NCBI GenBank assembly: GCA_030704615.1
Contig: CM060733.1
Coordinates: forward strand, 29,634,001-29,698,000
DNA length: 64,000 bases
Direction: 5' to 3'
Source of the DNA: Takakia lepidozioides
Taxonomy: Eukaryota > Streptophyta > Takakiopsida > Takakiales > Takakiaceae
Shown here in pieces: positions 21,530 through 32,900 of the stretch. A model generated the notes under the pieces. The model did not search any database, was not told where the DNA came from, and saw only the letters and a program-made list of their open reading frames with translations. Made by a program: the position numbers and the translations under genes. Numbering within the stretch: the first letter of the stretch is position 1; each line of letters opens with the position of its first letter.

Positions 21530-24500
21530 TTAGTAGATTGGGTCTGAGCATTCAATGTTAACAATGAGGCGACTTGCCTGCAGCTTCTCCATGATTCGTG
21601 CAGTGGAGTTTACTGAGGGTGTTGCCTTGGGGGTCGGTAACAAGTCTCCCTGTGACAGCTCATCAGTCTTACTGACCTTTTTGGTCACATCAAGTATTGA
21701 CACCCACTGCTCACGACAGCACCCTAAGTGTGCTTCTTTACCATCCTTTCGGGAGAAAACACCCTTGGTGCAATCATTAGATAGAGATAACAATGGCATC
21801 ACTGTGAATCTATCCAGCGCATTTGGAAACGGCTCAACCTCCCCCTTCCCCCGGTGTAGCCCTGTACAGAACCGCAACTTTTTCTGGTCGAATTGCTTGT
21901 GTCTCAACAGAGAGATTCTGAGGGAGTTAACACTGTCATCATCTTGATCGGAAGTCACCTGTACTGGTTCTAGTCCCACTTGCTTTCCTCCCATCCCCCT
22001 TCTTAAGCAACCAACACACAACTGCTTCTTGATCTTAGGAGTCCAGACACGCTTGCCCATACGATACCGGTGGATAATATCCAACGGAATGTCCTTCAGC
22101 CGACGTACTGAAGTAACTGAGAAAGGACTTTTCTGGCCCCTTCGTTCAGGCAAGCATACATCCCAGTAACCGCAAATGGGATCTTTAGGAACAGAGGTAG
22201 GGGGTAACTCTTTTTGGTCCTCTTTCACAAAGCCAATTTGATCTTTGTGGAGGCGGCACTCTATATCTCCTTCTTTGTTCTTGCTGCTCTGTTCCTGTTG
22301 ACTATCACCCTCTAGTGGGTGGAGGTGGCATGTTTGTTGGCAATTGTCCCTCCGAATATGCTCCTTCATTGGGTGGGAACAAACTTGACACTTCTCTGGG
22401 TCTCCTTTACTGTGGTTGCTGTGCTCATTCATTATGTGGTCCTTCATTGGATGGAGACAAACATGGCATTTCTCCAAGTCCTCTTTACTTCGACTGCTGT
22501 ATTGGACACCCATTCCTGGGTGGAGATAGCACTCCTCTTGGTCATTTGTCCTGCAGCTGCTCTGCATCTGTTGAATGTGGTCCTTCATAGGGTGCAGACA
22601 GACTTGACAATTCTCAGAATCCTCCTTTCTATGGTTGCTCTGTTCATTCCGTATGTTGTGGTCCTCCAGTGGGTGGTGACAAACATAGCCCTTGCTACTT
22701 GGGCTGCTTGACTGAATTGGGTCCTTCTTTTTATCTACCTCAGTGTGATCCCTCAACGGTGGAAGATTTACTTTGTGCTCTTCACAATTCTGAGTGTGGT
22801 CATTCATTGGCTGGAGACACACTGGGCACTTTTCTACATTCTGCTGACCATGACTCTTTCTTGGGTGAAGATGGCATTCCTCGTTGTCCTCTTCACAATA
22901 TTTGTTTTGTACCTTGTGTTGCATGTGGTCCCTCATTTGGTGGAGAGACACTTGGTACTTTTCCGTGTTCTGCTGACTGTGTCGATTTCTTGGGTGGAGA
23001 TGGTATTTCTCTGTGTCCTCTTTACAAAACTTATTTTGTGCCTTATGTGTGTGGTCCTCCATTGGGTGGAGACACCATTTGCAGGCTTTAAGGTCCTTTT
23101 GAGTGTGGTCCTTCACAGGGTGGCGACACACTTCACACACTTTGCCTAGGTCCTGGTCAACCTTGCTGTGGAGATAACATCTCTCTTGGTCCTCTCCACT
23201 GTAGCCAAACTGCATATTCTTGATGTGTTCCTTCATTGGGGGTTGACCCACTTCGCACACTTTTCCTAGGTCCTGCTGAAACTTGCTGTGGAGATGACCT
23301 CTCCCTTGGTCCTCTCCACTGTAGCTAATCTGCATATTCTCGGTGTGGTCCTTCATCGGGTGGTGATCCACGTTGCATACTTTTCCTAGTTCCTGCTGAA
23401 CCTTGCTGTGGAGATGACATCTCTCTTGGTCCTCTCTACTGTAGCTAATCTGCATGTTCTCCCTGTGGTCCTTCATTGGGTGGCGACCCACTTCGCACAC
23501 TTTTCCTAGGTCCTGCTGAACCTTGCTGTGGAGATGAATTCTCTCTTGGTCCTCTCCAGTGTACCTAATCTGCCTATTCTCAGTGTGGTCATTCCCTGGG
23601 GGGAGACCTACTTTGCTTTTTTGTAGATCCTGCCAAGAATAGTCTTTCATGGGGTGGAGACACACTCTGCAGTTTGTTGGGTCCTGTTCAACTGGGCCTT
23701 TCGTTGGGTGGAGATTGCACTTCTTTTGGCCCTCACCAGTGTGGCTACTCTGTACTGGCTTCTGAGAGTGGTCCTTCATTGGGTGAAGACATGCTTCACA
23801 CCTTTGTAGGTCCTGCTGATTGTGGTTCTTCATTGGGTGACACACATCACACCTTTGTAGGTCCTGCTTATTGTGGTCCTTTGTTGAGTGAAAACACAAA
23901 TGACATGTTTTGGAGTCCTCCTGCACTGGGGAGAGACCTACCTTGCACTCTTCCAGATCCTGCTGAGCATGGTCTTTCATAGGGTGGAGACACACTTGGC
24001 AGATTGTTGGATTCTGTAGAACCAGGCCATTTGTTTGGTGTAGATCGCACTCCTTTTCATCCTTTCCAGTGTGGCTGGTCTGTACTGCCTTCTGAGAGTG
24101 GTCCTTCATTGGGTGACGACTTGTTACACACTTTCCTAGGTCCTGCTGATCATGATCTTCCATTGGGGGAAGACACTCAGCACAGCTTCCTAGGTCCTGC
24201 TGATCATGGACCTCCGCTGGGTGAAGACACACATCACAGCTTCCTAGGTCCTGATTGTGGTCCTTCATTGAGTGGAAGCAGACTTGGCATGTTGCTTGGT
24301 CCTGCTGATTTTGGTTGTTCATTGGATTGAGACAAATTGGGCCTCTTTCTAGGCCCTGTTGAATGTTACCCTTAATTAAGTTTCGAAGACAGTTCTCGTC
24401 GTGCTGAATTCCGCAGCTGCTAGGTAGATTTTGAGTTGGAACTGTCATTGATTGCTCTCCACCGCTGCACTCTCTTCTTTCTAGGCCCTGTTGAATGTTA

Positions 24501-27249
24501 TGCTTCATTAAGTTTCGAAGACAGTTCTCGTCGTGCTGAATTCTGCAGCTGCTAGGTAGCTTTTGAGTTGGAACTGCCATTGATTGCTCTCCACCGCTGC
24601 ACTCTTTCTGACCCCTGCTTTCCTTGGGCCTGTCTATCAAGGGCTTTGCTGCGTCATGAATGTAATAAGTCTCTAGGCTATCTTGTCCTTTTCCCCCTCT
24701 TAGACGCATAATTTGAGACTCATTGTACAAATTGCACGTCTTTGAGATGACCCTCCTCCTAGTCCTTTTCTTGCTTCTTGTTCCTGTGGAACTGTCCCAC
24801 ACAGGCTTCTTGGGCTCCTTGTGAATGTTGCCTTTCTCTGGGATGCCACCTGGTTTTCCTTCTTTTTCACCCAAAAGTCCTTTGAAACTACCCTCAATGG
24901 GCTTTTGTGGCTCTTTGGTGATGCTGTAGTTTCCCAAGTTGTCTCCAGCCTTTTCCCTGTTCTGACTCATGCTTCCTTTGACACCGTCCATCCAGTTCTC
25001 ATGGATGGGAGACTCCTCTGACTGTCTCAAAGACATTTGTAGGGCCAATTTTGAGGATTCCAAATGTGCATGTACCCTACGTAATCATGTTGTGTAAGAT
25101 ATGAAGAATGTTAATTGGTCATGGATTTAGGTTCCACTATTGCCGATGATTATTATGAGAGGAGCTTTACTTAATGCCCTCAACAGCCCTTAATTCCGCA
25201 GGTTAAGCATTGACACACCCCCAGGGGGACCTAGCCATTAAGGAGAGGCAATCAAACCCAACAAAATCAAAAGTGCTCTTGGCTTAGGTATTGTGTTCTA
25301 CAGAAGATGCTTTGAATTACCGGGAGACATTAACCTTAAGTGATGGGTGTGAATAAGCAGTCATATATGCTACAGACTAATAGTATACTGTACCTGTGTA
25401 TCATTGCAGATTCCCCTCTCGTCTCTGCCCACCGCACGGTTTTGGATATGTTCTTCTTCATTGGCTCATCAATGATGGGTTCATACTCTGACAGAAGGTG
25501 TGCCTCCGGACCATTGCAGGTAGAAATCAACAGCAACTGTGAGGCTGATGTTAGCTCCTTCACAACAGACTTGTTACAGTCTTTGTTATCTTCCAGTGTA
25601 AATGGGAGACGGTAGAATAGACAAGACCCCAAATGGGATTCCAAATTGATGGAACCAACACAGCTCCAGCATGATGTCTCATAGAGACGGACTCCAGCAA
25701 GCAACCCACCAAGATTTTCCTTAAGAACAGGCCCAGGAGCGGTATTTGACAGGAAGGAAACCCCTGCAGCTAGGAGGCCTCTGTCTACCCGGAAGCTTAA
25801 GCATACAATGGAAACATCTTCAGAGATGCTTGTCCAAACTGGCACCCACCCATGAGAGCCTATGTACCCCACCCACACTTTTAACATACCGTCGGTGGTT
25901 CCAACAGCCATGAATGCTTGGGGAGGCATCCTTGTCGAGACATTCTCAGCATCCAGAGGATTGTGAAAGCATGGATTAGACCCTCGCCCAGAGCAGCATT
26001 TCTCTTCATCATCTTCATGACCTTGTTGAGGCTCAGAAGAGAGATTAGTTACAAACGGGGATGGTCCTAGATGATTCAAAATTGTACAGAGCAATTGTAA
26101 GTGTAATAGACAACATTCAAATTTGGAGTGACAGGCATACTTTGCGCATACTGTAGTAGCACTTGCCACAAGTGGCACCTCTATGGCTAGAACATGCAAT
26201 CACCAAATATTATAAGCCGTGTACTCTGGAATTCTTATATGCAAATGTATGATGTTAGAACATGTCATATTCAGAATAGGGGCTCATATTGTTATACCTG
26301 CATGTTGCTCGGTTGGTGAGAGGGAACTTCCAGAGCAAGAACCCCCTTCCTCTCTAGACAAATGAATGGCAAGAGCAGAAATTGAAGCGGAGCCCGAAGA
26401 CAGAAGTGTCTCTGATGCCAAATCGAAGTCTAGGGTGAGGTTGTCAAGGTCCGTACTTTCAGCTGTCATGGCCCAGAGTCGGAGATTTCCATCCAGACAA
26501 CCCATAGCCAAGACCCATGATTGTCCCACAAATTCCAAAATCCTTGCTGATGAGCAAGAAGTTTGCACATAGGAAACACTGGTTTGACAAAGCATAGCTC
26601 CATCTGAAAGCCTCCAGACACGGACAGAGCCGTCCGTTGCTGTTGATGCCAGAGCCAGCCCATCTGATCTCACACATATGCATAAAATACTGGAAGGGTG
26701 GCGACCAACACAGAACACTTTACTGCACTCTGTTTCTGCTGAGGCCCCTTCACCACTGCGATTAACATGGAAAATGTAGCGGGATGAACCTCCAGGCAAC
26801 CGCACAAATAAAATTCGGCTCGAATTCACCTGAAAGAAAAGGATCTCATTGGGCCGGCCAGGAATGAACTCAAAGCTGCCCCACTGCACATCCACAGCCT
26901 TTAGCTTGATGCTCATTCCAGAGTTGCTGTCCTTCACTGACAAAGGCATGCAAGAAAGGCCCTTGATTGGGGGTTGTGGTCCTCCATAGGACAGGTGCAG
27001 CTGGAAGGCTGAGGTGGGGGAAAAGTGGTGGCGAGTGCCACCCTCCTGAGTGTCGAGAGTGTATATTTGCAAAATGCCCCCAATCCCTATAACGGCCACA
27101 TTGAATGCATGGTTTTGGTCCCATTTAGCTACACCTGTGAAAGCCGCACTATCATCGACATGGCAAGGCCAGAGACTCCGAGTATGATTGCCAGGTTTTG
27201 GAGGGGTATGGGGGTGGGCCACACGCATCAACACCAGCTCCGGTTTCAT
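21530..27249 (-). CDS. WD40-like protein with giant Cys/His-repeat exon (predicted fusion)
   Basis: Predicted exons: A 27249-26298, B 26066-25394, C 25076-21530, with GT/AG introns of 231 and 317 bp. The reading phase matches at both joins (G|GA and AG|G), giving about 1,723 residues. Exons A and B show WD40-like repeats: ALASTATDGSVRVWRLSDG, VLAMGCLDGNLRLWAM and FMAVGTTDGMLKVWV. Exon C is intronless and carries an N-terminal basic part, a duplicated ~45-residue block (GGEQSM.VPTQ.LPSSC), then about 23 copies of C-x2-C-x-HPMKDH and about ten C-x-LHP blocks, and a C-terminal unique part. The first ATG of exon A may be internal; a weak upstream exon candidate lies at 27344-27610. Exon C starts in frame only through the splice or at an internal ATG, so two separate genes remain possible. 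I do not recognise the family. Confidence 0.6.
22270..24330 (-). repeat. Coding repeats encoding C-x2-C-LHPMKDH units
   Basis: Tandem degenerate units inside exon C of the WD40/Cys-His gene. Short units are about 57-63 bp (19-21 residues, for example CDVCLHPMKDHNQQDLQ). Long units are about 120 bp (40 residues) and add a QISYSGEDQERCHLHSKVQQ block; four or five near-identical long units lie at about 23.1-23.6 kb. Because the units are GC-balanced, long open frames also occur on the plus strand here; these are mirror images. Confidence 0.9.
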
Positions 27250-27662
27250 GCTTCCATTTATATGCCTTTGTCACCTGATTGCATGCAATAACAAACGGTC
27301 TTTACTCTGATCTTCTTAGATGTCTGAAAAGCAATGCTCCAAACTACTCAAATTCTTTGAATTCTCCTCCGTCAATTGCATGCACATTGACAGTTGGTCT
27401 GTACATCTGACAGCCATCACCATCTCTTCCGTTGATCGGTGTTTTTTTGAAGGGAATTGATGTATGCATTCTCCAAGTAGATGCCGCCTCAGTGCGTCGT
27501 AAGTTCCCCACCTTGAAAAACAGGTCTCTTGGCTGCATCATAATTGCCCAACAGATGCCCACTACCCCCAGCCCAGCCCCGGCCCCAGCTTTCGCTTCAG
27601 TCGGTTTCAATCTGTTCGTCTTTGCAGGTTCTTATCTCTCCACTCTATGCGTTACTATATAT

Positions 27663-27664
<2 letters not shown>

Positions 27665-27693
<29 letters not shown>
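27665..27693. repeat. (TC)n microsatellite
   Basis: A pure TC run of about 29 bp just before a segment related to SINE-like family B. Confidence 0.9.
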
Positions 27694-27762
27694 TTTCAGG
27701 CAATCTATTCTGGAATAGTTTTTCGTTTGTTCTACCTTGTCCCATGAGGCCTCGTGCCCCGC

Positions 27763-27960
27763 CGAGGACATTACAAAATTCTTTCGTTCTTTCTTGGCAG
27801 TTTAGCTGCACGAGGCACTCACCCTTAGACAATCACTCGAACAATAGTTTTTATCTCTGGCTCTGGTTTTTATTTCCTCTCTCAAGTTTTCTTCCATTTT
27901 GTCCCATAAGCTCTATGAGCTTTCCGCGGACATTATAAAGCACCATTTCATTTCATTTCC
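27763..27960 (+). mobile_element. SINE-like element, family B
   Basis: Plus-strand copy with GTTTAGCTGCACGAGGCAC, CACTCACCCTTAGACAATCAC, CATTTTGTCCCATAAGCTC, CCGCGGACATTATAAAGCACC and an ATTTC tail ending near 27960. A diverged version of the same 3' block (TTGTCCCATGAGGCC... GAGGACATTACAAAATTC) precedes it at about 27737-27800, so the insertion looks like a dimer of related units. Confidence 0.65.
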
Positions 27961-29910
27961 CCTACGCACGCCCGCACACTCAGTCACTCACCTACTACAG
28001 TGAAAGTACTTGTGTCCTCTGCTGCTCTTCTCAGTCCTCGGGTTATAAAAGCAGTTGAACATGAGACAATCACTCATCCCACTCGTTGCATCTCTTCACT
28101 GATCATAGACGCATTCAAACATAACACTTAGTGCTACAGTTTGAGCTGATCGATCTTCAACAAAAAGCATACCTTCCACGAACTGAATTCCGGAAACTCC
28201 ACACAAAGCCGATCCTTCATACTTTCCTCGTAAGCCACCTCCATCGTCCCCCCCCCCCCCTCAATTCAGGCGAACGGAAAAATCTTATGAAATTTTCAGA
28301 GTTAGGCCTCCGATCCTCTACATCTGGAGAAAATTTTGCAACTCCTTTTCCTCCCATTGTAGAGTACAGTCCATCTTCCCAACACGCCAAACTCTAAAAT
28401 GTTTGCAGAAAAGTGACGTTCAAAGCTCATTCACTGCCTGCATCCAGCTTCTGTCAGGTGACTTCATGAAATACAAACAAACGCGCCATTCCGATGCTCA
28501 CGGTTCTTCCAAACGAGATCCAAATGAGAGTTGATCCCTGTCTGCTCGCACTGCTGCTTCGGAGAGTCCGGGGCAAGAAGACGACCATTCCAAAGGGGGA
28601 AGAAGAGACCCGAAAATCCTCCTCACCTAGATGGATGACTTTCGTTCCAAAGATGATGAACAAACGTCTCCTCAGCGCACAGAAGAGATGATTAGATCCA
28701 GTTCCGTCTGATTAGCATCCATCCAGGAAACATGTTTCATCCGTCTGCCCGTCAGTTGTACCGAACTGCCCGCGGGCAGTAACGATTACTACCCGCCATT
28801 TTACCGCCATCCCGTTGAAAAATTGTTGCGCAATACAGTGCATCTGATTGGTGGGACCCTGGAGTTGGTGTCGTAAACGAGGTGACCAAGCCTACGTGGC
28901 GTAGATTGTGGCACAAATTGGACAAAAGCACGCTGGATAGGACAGCTCTCAGGTTTGGTCAGAAATGGGTAGGTGGGGACCAATGAGGGGCCGCACGCTG
29001 CCGAGCCCTAAGTACTGTCACCTCGCAAGGCCATGGCTGCCCCGACTCCGCCATGGCCAGGGTGAGGACCAGGAGAGAGACGACCCCAGGTTGCTTGCGT
29101 CCTTCTCGCCATTGGACGGGGTCTCGCGTGCAGCCGTCCCCAGGTTTGTCTGCCGGAAAATATTTGGTTTTGGTGGAAGATCAATGGGATGACGCATCCA
29201 TCGTCGGGTTCAGCAGAAGAGTTCGCATTTCCTAGAAACCCTGGATTTGTGTTTGGCGTCCCTGGTCGTCAAGCTGCGACCACAGCCATAGCCAGGCGAG
29301 ATTCGCGAGCATTGGGAGTTTGAAGTAAAGCATCGGGTGGAGCCTTTCGTGCTGTGTATTCTTGGAACAAATTGCATTGTCGAGGGTTGCGTTTGGTGAG
29401 AGGTTCATAAAAGAGTTTGCTTTGCCCTCTCTGGTACAGTTACGCACGTCGTTTTGGTTTGGCTTTTTCCTCCGGATTCTTCATAGCCGGCGGCGTTTCC
29501 GTCTTCAATCTTCTCTTCCTCTTTTGCTACCTTCTTCTTTCACCTCCTTCGAGGGTTCTGAAGCGGAGTCCCTACCGGGCACCCGATGTCCGCGGCGCCA
29601 GCCGGTTCATCTTTCATGAAGTATGACGAACGTGCACAGGAGTTTTGAAGCAAATCACAGCCTCCTAATAGTTGGAGATTGGATCTGTGCATGCCTCTGT
29701 CCCTCGGGTCTTAGTTTGTCTCCTCGTTTCTCGTCTTAGAGGATGACGTCGGCATCAAGCACTCTCCGGAGGCTCCATGATTCAGGGGCAATGTCCAATA
29801 CTGATTTCATACTTCCAGAATCACTTAACATTTGGATCTAATACCTCCTCTGACATTGTTAATAAAGAGAGAGGGGAGAATATTGCAAACCACGTGCTTG
29901 TGGTGGGGCA
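27961..29910. other. Divergent intergenic region, possible promoters
   Basis: Lies between the start of the WD40/Cys-His gene (minus) and the first coding exon of the GRF gene (plus). It holds a C13-type homopolymer at about 28247-28260, a perfect 16-bp palindrome at 28765-28780 and a G+C-richer part at 28.97-29.63 kb with open frames but no recognisable protein. A 5' non-coding exon of the GRF gene could lie here. Confidence 0.45.
28765..28780. promoter_or_regulatory. Perfect 16-bp palindrome, possible dimer binding site
   Basis: ACTGCCCGCGGGCAGT is perfectly self-complementary. It lies about 1.1 kb upstream of the predicted GRF gene start, close to further CCCGCC/CCGCC motifs (28790-28815). 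The GCCCGC core resembles E2F-type sites. Function is inferred only. Confidence 0.3.
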
Positions 29911-32900
29911 ATGGAAACAGAGGATGCCATGGAAGTGATTGGCAGTGAGCCAGAGAGGAGTGCGGCGTTGGAATCCTTGAATGCGATGTACGGTGGTGAA
30001 GGGGATCATGAGGACGCAGGTCCAGGTGCTCTGGATGACTCAGCTTTGCAAGCAAGGAGTGTTTCAGAAGAAGGAGCTGTGGGAGACATAACAAGAGCAG
30101 GCACTAAGGCCTCGGATGTTCCTGTGGTGGCGGACGAAGAGGTTAGGGCAACTTGAGCTTTTCTTTGATGAGCTCAGTGGCATTGGAATTCCATTCACTT
30201 TTATGCATGATTCCATATTGGCTCACGTTGTTTTTCTCAAATATGGACTACTTTGGTGTAGGTTGGGTTAAGTCTAATCTTTCAGGCAAACTCAAGATAG
30301 TTTTGTTGACTTGCACAAGGGGATGAAGATAGAGCATACTGTCTCCAGTGCACAGAGGAATCCAGTTGGTGAGTGAAAATTGTTACAGGTCTGGGAACTG
30401 TACAGGTTTAATTTTTTTATTGAAATTTCCTTTGTACAATGTACACTGTTCTCAATTTATCTTCAACTTTTAGTGTCCCGTGAGGAAAGTTCTTAGACCT
30501 GTTTCTCAAGTTCTAATTGAGCACAGTTCAACTGATTCAACCTGCCAAGCCTTCTGACGTTTTTTGAAATAAATTTCTCATCATTTTTGTACTTTGTTTC
30601 CATTTAATGGTTCAGTGGGTTCTATGGTGATTGGTGGTACTTCACATGAACAGGTTGTCGCCATGAGTTCGGGTGAGGGTGGATTTGTTAGTCCTGTAGC
30701 TGTAGAAGAGGCTGCAAATGAACAAGTCACAGGTCAAGCTGCGAAAGGATCAAGTGGAGAAGCTAATGTGGTGACACCTTCGATGGGTTCAGTGGATTCT
30801 ATGGTGATTGGTGGTGCTTCACAGACACAGGTTGTTGCTGTGAGTTTAGGTGAGTGTGGAGTTGTTAGTGCTGTAGCTGTATCAGAGGCTACATTGGAAC
30901 AAGTCACAGGTGAAGCCGTGAAAGGATCAAGTGAAGAAGCTGATGTGGTGTCACCATCAATGGTCTCTATGCCAATTGGTAGTGCCGTCCCAACACAGGT
31001 TGTACATTTACCAAGTGGGGATACAGGAGAGGGTGCACTTATGCAAGCCACAGTTGTAGCGGCGACCGTCTTGGAAGAAAGTACAGCTGTAGCTCTGGGA
31101 GGTGAGGCTTTGAAAGGAACAGGTGAAGAGGCTGACACCGTAGTTGTAGCGGAGACTGCCCTGGAACATGTCCCAGCCGAAGCCTTAGATGGTGAAACCC
31201 TGAAGGGGAGAAGAGAAGAGCTTGATGTGGTGACACACATGATGGGTAGTGCTGAGGACCGTGATTTACCCAAGTCTGCATCAAATGGTACAAGTCCTCA
31301 CCTCATCTTCCTCTCTCTCTGTCTCTGTCTCTCTCTCTTCATAGTAAGCTCAGGGCAGGAAGCCTACTTTTGAACAGCAAACAGAAGCAGAGAGGAAAGG
31401 GAGAGTGCAATTGCCCGTTGTGTGGGCAACCCGAAGACAATATTCATTTCCTGATTCACTGTCCGGGGTTCTCTCACCAGAGAGACACTCTCCTCAAATC
31501 TATCAAGGGAATTGTGCCTGTACCTCTGTTTACCAACTTTGAAAGTCTCGAGCTTGAGCAGCCCAGGCCCTTCTGGGGCCTAGTTATTGGGCAAACCACA
31601 CACAGCAGATTGATGCTTGTGTGAAGGGATTTCTAGAGGATATCTGGAGAACCCGGATCAATGTTTTATACCAACGTAAGTCTTACTACCGACCTCAGCC
31701 CCTGACAGAGGTAGGTTCTGTCCCTTTGTGTTCCGCTCAAACTGGGCACGGGGTCAATGGCCTCAAGGCTACGGCAAACAACGTCTTATGAGTACATTCT
31801 GTCTTCATAGTTCTTTGGTTCTGTTTCTGTTCCCCGGCCTTTGGGCCTCTGATGGATGGAGTAAACTTCTTTCTCTCTCTCTAGCTGTTGAACCGCGCAT
31901 CGCGTGTGATTACTTTATGATCTTATTCTTCTTTAGGATGTTCTCGCGCAGACCGATGTGGAATACATGGTCCTGCATCCCACATTGACATACCTTTTAC
32001 AAAGTATGCAGAGATCCTGCATAGTCGCCACAACATTCAACTGTTCTCCTTCTGACCGTCCATTTTGTGGATTGAAATGTGCCACTGGTTATTACAGATG
32101 GTATTCCAATGCTAGAGAGAAAATGTTACTGTGTCACAGTACACGAGGTCGGGTTTTTAGCCATTAATATTGTAAAATGTACAACATTCAATCCTGTGTC
32201 ATACTCAGGATTCTTACTGGGTGTGTATTTGACTGTACTCAGGAGCACTATATTTATGCCTGGCAATGCAATACCTTAGTGTGGAAGCTAGAGACCTGCA
32301 ATTTTTCTAGCCTGGGACACCTTGCTTGATGACAGAAAATGACTGCAATGTGTATGACAATGGCAGTGTGACGAAGAGATTCTATAGGTGAAACTGAGGT
32401 GTATCTATGAGGTTATGGAGACTGATTATAACAGAGTGGACAATTGGGAACTGTCAAATTGTAGTTTATGATTCTGCAGGAATGAGTTTGCTTGCAAACT
32501 TACAAGAGCTCCCAGCTGTCAGACACCCTTATGCTTGTTGCCAAGCTCTTACTTGCTTTGTGACTCTCAGCACTTAATCTTTTGGCTTGTTGGTTGCTGC
32601 TACACTGGTTGGAGCAGAAAATGAACCTACACAGATCAAAGATGACAGAGTGGGAAGCCATGATATGGAGGTGGATGGTGAAGCAGAGGGATCATCAAAG
32701 GCCCTTGAAAAGAGTGAAGTCCATGGTCATGTTACTACTATTTCTGTGTCACCTAACAGTGTAGCCAAGGTTTCAGAGGAAAATTCCTTGGAAACTAACA
32801 ATACTACAAAGTGTCCAGGGGGAGTTAAATCCAATGATTTACTCAAGATGGAAGAAGAGCTACCGGGAACTTGTAACCCAAAGGAAAAACCAGATGAGTT

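Noticed and set aside
22315-24330. Plus-strand open frames rich in SLGGD and GPADCG
   Set aside because: These are antisense images of the minus-strand Cys/His repeats. The repeat unit keeps several frames open, and the minus strand has the consistent Cys/His pattern.
27344-27610. First exon of the WD40/Cys-His gene
   Set aside because: The 88-codon minus-strand frame lies just upstream and ends in a stop. I could not find a splice pair that joins it in phase to 27249, so it was left out of the gene model.
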